Part shown: positions 59,537 to 64,000 of the stretch, piece by piece
Position numbering within the stretch: the first letter of the stretch is position 1
How the letters are laid out: every line of letters begins with the position of its first letter
From: Paraspadella gotoi
Lineage: Eukaryota; Chaetognatha
Assembly: GCA_051294375.1 (NCBI GenBank)
Contig: CM119266.1
Span: 25,654,161 to 25,718,160 of the forward strand
Direction of reading: 5' to 3'
DNA: 64,000 bases
The notes under the pieces: model-generated
The model's input: only the letters and a program-made list of their open reading frames with translations
Database searches by the model: none
What the model was told of the DNA's origin: nothing
Translations under genes and position numbers: made by a program

Positions 59537-61581
59537 CTCTTCTCTGCTTCTCTCTCTCTTCTCTCTCTCTCTCCTCTCTCTTCTTCAATTGTCCGCTTCT
59601 CTTCTTTGTCCGGCCGCTATTCCTCCCCTTCCCCTTCCCTTCCCTGAATTACATCACGATTTCTCTCTTTGTGATTCGAATGGATTGAGCTTTATTGCTT
59701 TTATGGTGCAATTGCATAAAATAAGCGCAAAAGACGCGCGCGACTGAGAAGAGGTGACGTCATAATCCCGAATGATATCGCATTAGTACGACGATGTGGA
59801 TACCATAAGTCTGGAGAAAGTGAAACGATAAATCACCTACGCAAATAGGAAATACATAAGTAACGCAATGCATAAAGATATTATACATCAACCTGCTGTT
59901 TAAAGACAACAAGTAAACATTTTCAGATAATCTACAATTTGGATATTTACTATGCATGGGTGATATTTCCTTACATCCAAATAGGGCAAATTATGCAGCA
60001 ATATGACCAGATTCGGTGTAAGTGACAAAAATGACTAAATCCCTGAAGCCTAAAAAAAACCAAAGAGAAAATCAGGTCTCGAAACGCGATCAAAAGGGGA
60101 TTCGCCTGGCGTAAAAAGGCCTGAAGTCTTGTTGCTAGCATTTAATCAGGCGTTTCCTGATGTCGAGTCGCCCCGCCTGCTACGGGGCGGATGAGGATCG
60201 GATGAAAGCGCCAACTAAAAAGATGCAACAAAGCCCCGCCACCGTTTTTTTCTCCATTTCTTTTCCTTTTTTCTCCCTTTTTTTTTCTCCGGCCTTTCTT
60301 CTTTCCTCCCTTTATTTCTTTTCGCTTGAATTTCTGGGCTTCCTTCTTTTTTACAAGTCATTCCTCTCTCTTTATTTTTTTTCTCTTCGCTTATTTTATT
60401 CCGTTGATCGTCGATTTTTTTTCTTTTTTCCTTTATTCGATTTATTATTTTTTTTTTGGGCGATATTTGTTTCAGTGACAAAATTAAGATATCCGTTTAT
60501 TTGATTTAACGTCTGGAGATAAAAGCGCCTTTGCAGTACCAACCCCCAGTTCAAGTCTTTTTGCTGAATATATAGTATATAATATATATATATTATGTAA
60601 TATATAATAAATAACGTGATATCATATCGAGTCACAAGTTACGCAAAGTACTACATATCATATCTACTGCATACTACATAACGAGACGCATCCAATGAAA
60701 AAAAAAAGCAAGATACGTGTCTACCATCAGAATATCGGACCACACGAGATCAGACCTCATTAAATCAGGACCCATGTAGTCTCTCGCCTACGCCCCCCCC
60801 CTCCCATGGAAAGTCGCTCGATGGAATCCCGAGACTAGGATTGGAAGTCGCCAAGAAAAATTCCAGTCGATTTATGTTCTGAATCCTTGAATTCATTTGA
60901 CCTCAATTATCGGAGTCGAGGACAAAGTTCAGTCGCCCGGTTTAATTGATGGTCTTTTGTTGGTCGGGGCGAAAGAGGTGGGGGGTTGTGGGGGGGTAGG
61001 GCAGGGAGGGGAGGGGGAGAGAGAGAGAGCGAGAGAGAGAGAAAGAGAAAAAAGGGAGAAAGGGAAGTGGAAAAAATTTATAAATGAAAGAGAGGGTTGG
61101 TAGGAGTTAGAGAGAAAGAAAAGAAAGAATCGAGAAATAAGAAACACATGAGAAAGGGAATAAAAGCTTTGGACATAAGAGTGTAAGTCATTTTACGGGG
61201 GAAAAAACTTAACGTGATATTGCGATAACATGACATCGATTCATTCACTAAGTCTCTTTACCGACTTTGAAAATTGCGTGAATTAAAAACTTCACATTTA
61301 GTTCGTATTTATTTCATTTCGGGAAAATAAAACCATTCCTCTCCGTTGTTTTATTGAGATAAACAAACAAATAAAGAAACGAACTAAAACCCAAATTTAG
61401 GAGGAGAGAAGTTTATTAGCTGTTTTGCTACTAAGAGTTTTGCCCCTTTTCACTGTTTTGTCTGAATTTATTGGTTCGGAAAGACCAAAGAGCAGAGGCA
61501 GGAGGAGGAGGAGGAGGAAGAAGGAAAAGGAGGAAAAGGGAAGAGATAAAAAAAAAGAGACAGAGAGAGAGACGAGAAGAG

Positions 61582-61613
<32 letters not shown>

Positions 61614-62420
61614 CGATAGATAGATAGAGAGAGAGACAATGTCCCGAGAATCTAAGACTCTCGCGTCTCTTCATCGAATCCCTTGACGCAAGAAATTCAG
61701 CTTCGTCGCTGTGCTCGTCTCTCTGTCTCTGTCGTTGATGTTGCCGTCGTCATCGTCGTCGTCATCGTCGTCATCACTCTTGTCATTCGCATCATTGTCA
61801 TTATCATTATGAATTTATTATCAAAACTATCATCTTCAATTGGCACAGGTTGTTTCATTCTTTAAATCATTACTTTCATCATTGTCATCATTGTCGTCTT
61901 CTTCATTTTGATAATCGTTGTCGTCGTCTACCTCAACGTCGTCGATGTCGTCGTCGTCGTCATCGTTAACGTCAATCCCTTCTTCCTCTGCGCGTGATTT
62001 ATCCCCTTTGAAATCCATGAAATATTCATCGCAACAAAAGAACAGGCGAAGAAAGTCGAGAGAAAAAAAAACAAAAGACAAGCGAATCACGTTCGATCGT
62101 TTATACAGAGGTCGCTCCTTTTTATCTCTTTGACTTTTTTGTAAAAAAATTTTTATATAGACGAACTTTTTCTCTTCCTAACATGCGAGAATAATAATTA
62201 GTTGTACATTCCATTTTTGAAATAATGTTCTCATTAAAAAGGAAACGATCTTACATTGTCCGGGTTTTCATTTGGGATTTTTAGTTGATAACTTTCAGCG
62301 GTTCGGTTGCTTGGTTCCGACCCGCTGGATCGATTAAAGAGCCACGTCCTGAGCCATGAAAATTCTCACGATCTTGATGGGAGATTTTTTTGAAATTTCT
62401 GTTCTATTCTTCCCCTGCGA

Positions 62421-62680
62421 CTCTATCACAATTCTTGCTTTCAACTTGACCGACCTTACTCCGCTCCTCCCTCTTCTCCTACTCCTGCTCCTGCTCTACT
62501 CCTACTGCTCCTCCTCCTCCTTCTAGAGATTCTGCGCTAAATTCTCTGACAAAAGACAAAATAGAAGATGATTAACGAGAAAAAAAAAGAGTTTAAAGGA
62601 AAAAAAAGAAATTAAATTACCGAAGAAAGAAATAAAATTGCATGAAGAAAGAAATTTAAAAAAAAAATCGAAGCCGCTAG

Positions 62681-62718
<38 letters not shown>

Positions 62719-62978
62719 AAATAAAATGAGACGAAGGGAAATTAAAAAGAATAAAAATTACAAATAAAAAATTTTAAAAAAGAAGAAAAAAAAATTAGAA
62801 AGGGGCGAAAGTGAGAAAGGACGAGAGAGTGGGGGGGAGGTGAGAAGAGAGAAAAGGGAGTAAGGAAAAAGGTAAGGATGATCATTACGTTCTCAAATAA
62901 AACGGGAATTGGAAAAAAAGAGAGCGGGGAGAGTTATTCTTTCTCTTTTTTAATTTGAGAGGGAGTGAGGAGAGAGAG

Positions 62979-63016
<38 letters not shown>

Positions 63017-63768
63017 CAGAGAGAGAGAAGAAGAAAGAGAGAAGACAGAGACGAGAAGACAGAGAGAGAAGAGAGATAAGAGAAGAACGACTGAGGAAGG
63101 GAAGAGAAATGGAGATAGAAGAACAAATTTCAATTAGAATTCCCTCATAATCTGGTTTTCTCGCCGATTCACCGTCCCGCGTTGCGAATAGAGTAAAAAT
63201 AAAGAGCAAGGCCCTTGCTGGCGGATAGAGAGAGAGAGAAGAGAGTGAGAGAGAGAGAGAAGAGAGAGAGAGAAGAGAGCACGAGAGAGAAGAGATAGAG
63301 AGATGAGAGAGAGAAGAGAGAAGGAGAGATACGAAAATTGAAAAACTAAAAAAAAATAAACCAGTTTAAAAAAAAAATAAAAAACCCAAATTCTAAATAA
63401 TTAAAACATGTGACAACTACAGGGAATAAACCAGATATAAACATAAAAAAACAAGAGCTAAAAAAACAAAAAGCGAAGGCAAGGCGAAAGCGTAAACGTG
63501 GTTAGAACGAAGGAAAAGCGGAAGGAACAAAAAAGAATAAAAGAAGAGAGAAGAGAGACGAGAGAGGAGCAGGGAAGGAGAGAGGAGAGAGAGAGAAGAG
63601 AGAGGAGAGCGAGGAGCGAGAGAGAGGAGAAGACATTAAAGAAAAAAGAAAGAAAGAAAGAAAGAAAAGAAAAGAAAAAAGAAAAGAAAGAAGAAACAAA
63701 GAAGAAGACAAAGAAGAAAGAAAAGCAAAAAAAGAGGACAACGAAAAGGAAGAAAAGAAAAAAAAAAG

Positions 63769-63801
<33 letters not shown>

Positions 63802-63873
63802 AAAAAAAAAAAAAAAAAAAAAAAAAAACGAGCCATAGAAAAAACACAGGAAAGGAACAAAACCAGCGGGAAG

Positions 63874-63920
<47 letters not shown>

Positions 63921-64000
63921 ACGCGGATAAAAAGAAGGAGAGAGATGAGACTTAGATTATAGAGGAGAAGGGAGATTTAGATAATTTATATACGACGAAA
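62421..64000. repeat. Purine-rich low-complexity DNA with GA and poly-A tracts
   Basis: GA tracts at 62680-62716, 62955-63080 and 63222-63330; purine-rich from 63440; poly-A runs at 63768-63829 and 63870-63916. All ORFs are Lys/Arg/Glu or Phe/Ser translations of these tracts. No gene is seen. Confidence 0.85.

Larger units (their letters stand above)
53790..62420 (-). repeat. Inverted repeat P3, outer right arm
   Basis: Collinear inverse of 40768-49500. Gene-free content includes TTTC (54558-54646), CT (55373-55462, pure 90 bp; 56021-56051), ACG (56311-56403), a 30-bp minisatellite (57388-57600), a 10-bp repeat (58648-58707) and GA tracts (61020-61050, 61570-61640). ORFs up to 229 codons (59058-59747) are translations of pyrimidine-rich DNA. 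Confidence 0.92.

Noticed and set aside
59058-59747. 229-codon ORF
   Set aside because: Pro/Ser/Phe/Leu low-complexity translation of pyrimidine-rich DNA; the P3 counterpart frame (43535-44152 minus) reflects the same composition, with no domain.

Overview
This window reads as non-coding, repeat-saturated DNA from an invertebrate nuclear genome. CpG is not depleted, there are no prokaryotic-style packed ORFs, and there are many long (GA)n/(CT)n, (GAC)n/(GTC)n and (TTTC)n microsatellites, LTR-type and tRNA-derived mobile elements, and ten runs of N. An arthropod or other unmethylated invertebrate is plausible, but the taxon cannot be fixed from sequence alone. I recognise no complete protein-coding gene. 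Nearly all long ORFs are Ser/Leu, Arg/Glu or Asp runs translated from microsatellites, or ORFs read through N.

Layout. 1-7601: unique DNA with a 17-bp minisatellite (389-648), GTC/GAC tracts, a pure (GA)50 tract, a five-copy composite CT repeat (3990-4510) and a small promoter-like motif cluster (2628-2685). About 7627-28172: a large imperfect inverted repeat (P1). Its left arm carries two LTR-type insertions (about 9234-13855 and 14852-20795). Its right arm (23549-28172) has the corresponding empty sites and a 1.2-kb tandem duplication. 28173-38158: about 10 kb of unique DNA, holding a tRNA-derived SINE (30475-30727) and, at 32720-33061 on the minus strand, two hammerhead-ribozyme-like hairpins 231 nt apart. 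The layout resembles a small dimeric retrozyme; this is the most interesting signal in the window. 38184-40742: a 1.9-kb palindrome (P2). 40768-62420: a second giant inverted repeat (P3), with an inner core palindrome about 51.0 kb and an exact 1361-bp direct duplication (49539-50899 = 51960-53320) that begins immediately after a 25-N gap. 62421-64000: purine-rich microsatellite and poly-A DNA.

Interpretation. The arms of P2 and P3 differ mostly by one-base indels, and several gaps are exactly 25 N, so these structures may come from gap filling with uncorrected long reads rather than from biology. P1 differs by substitutions and two insertions as well as indels, so it more likely reflects two haplotypes or a true old inverted duplication. 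There are no operons, no CRISPR array and no gene pathway to describe. The biology that can be supported is a set of mobile elements and one ribozyme locus.
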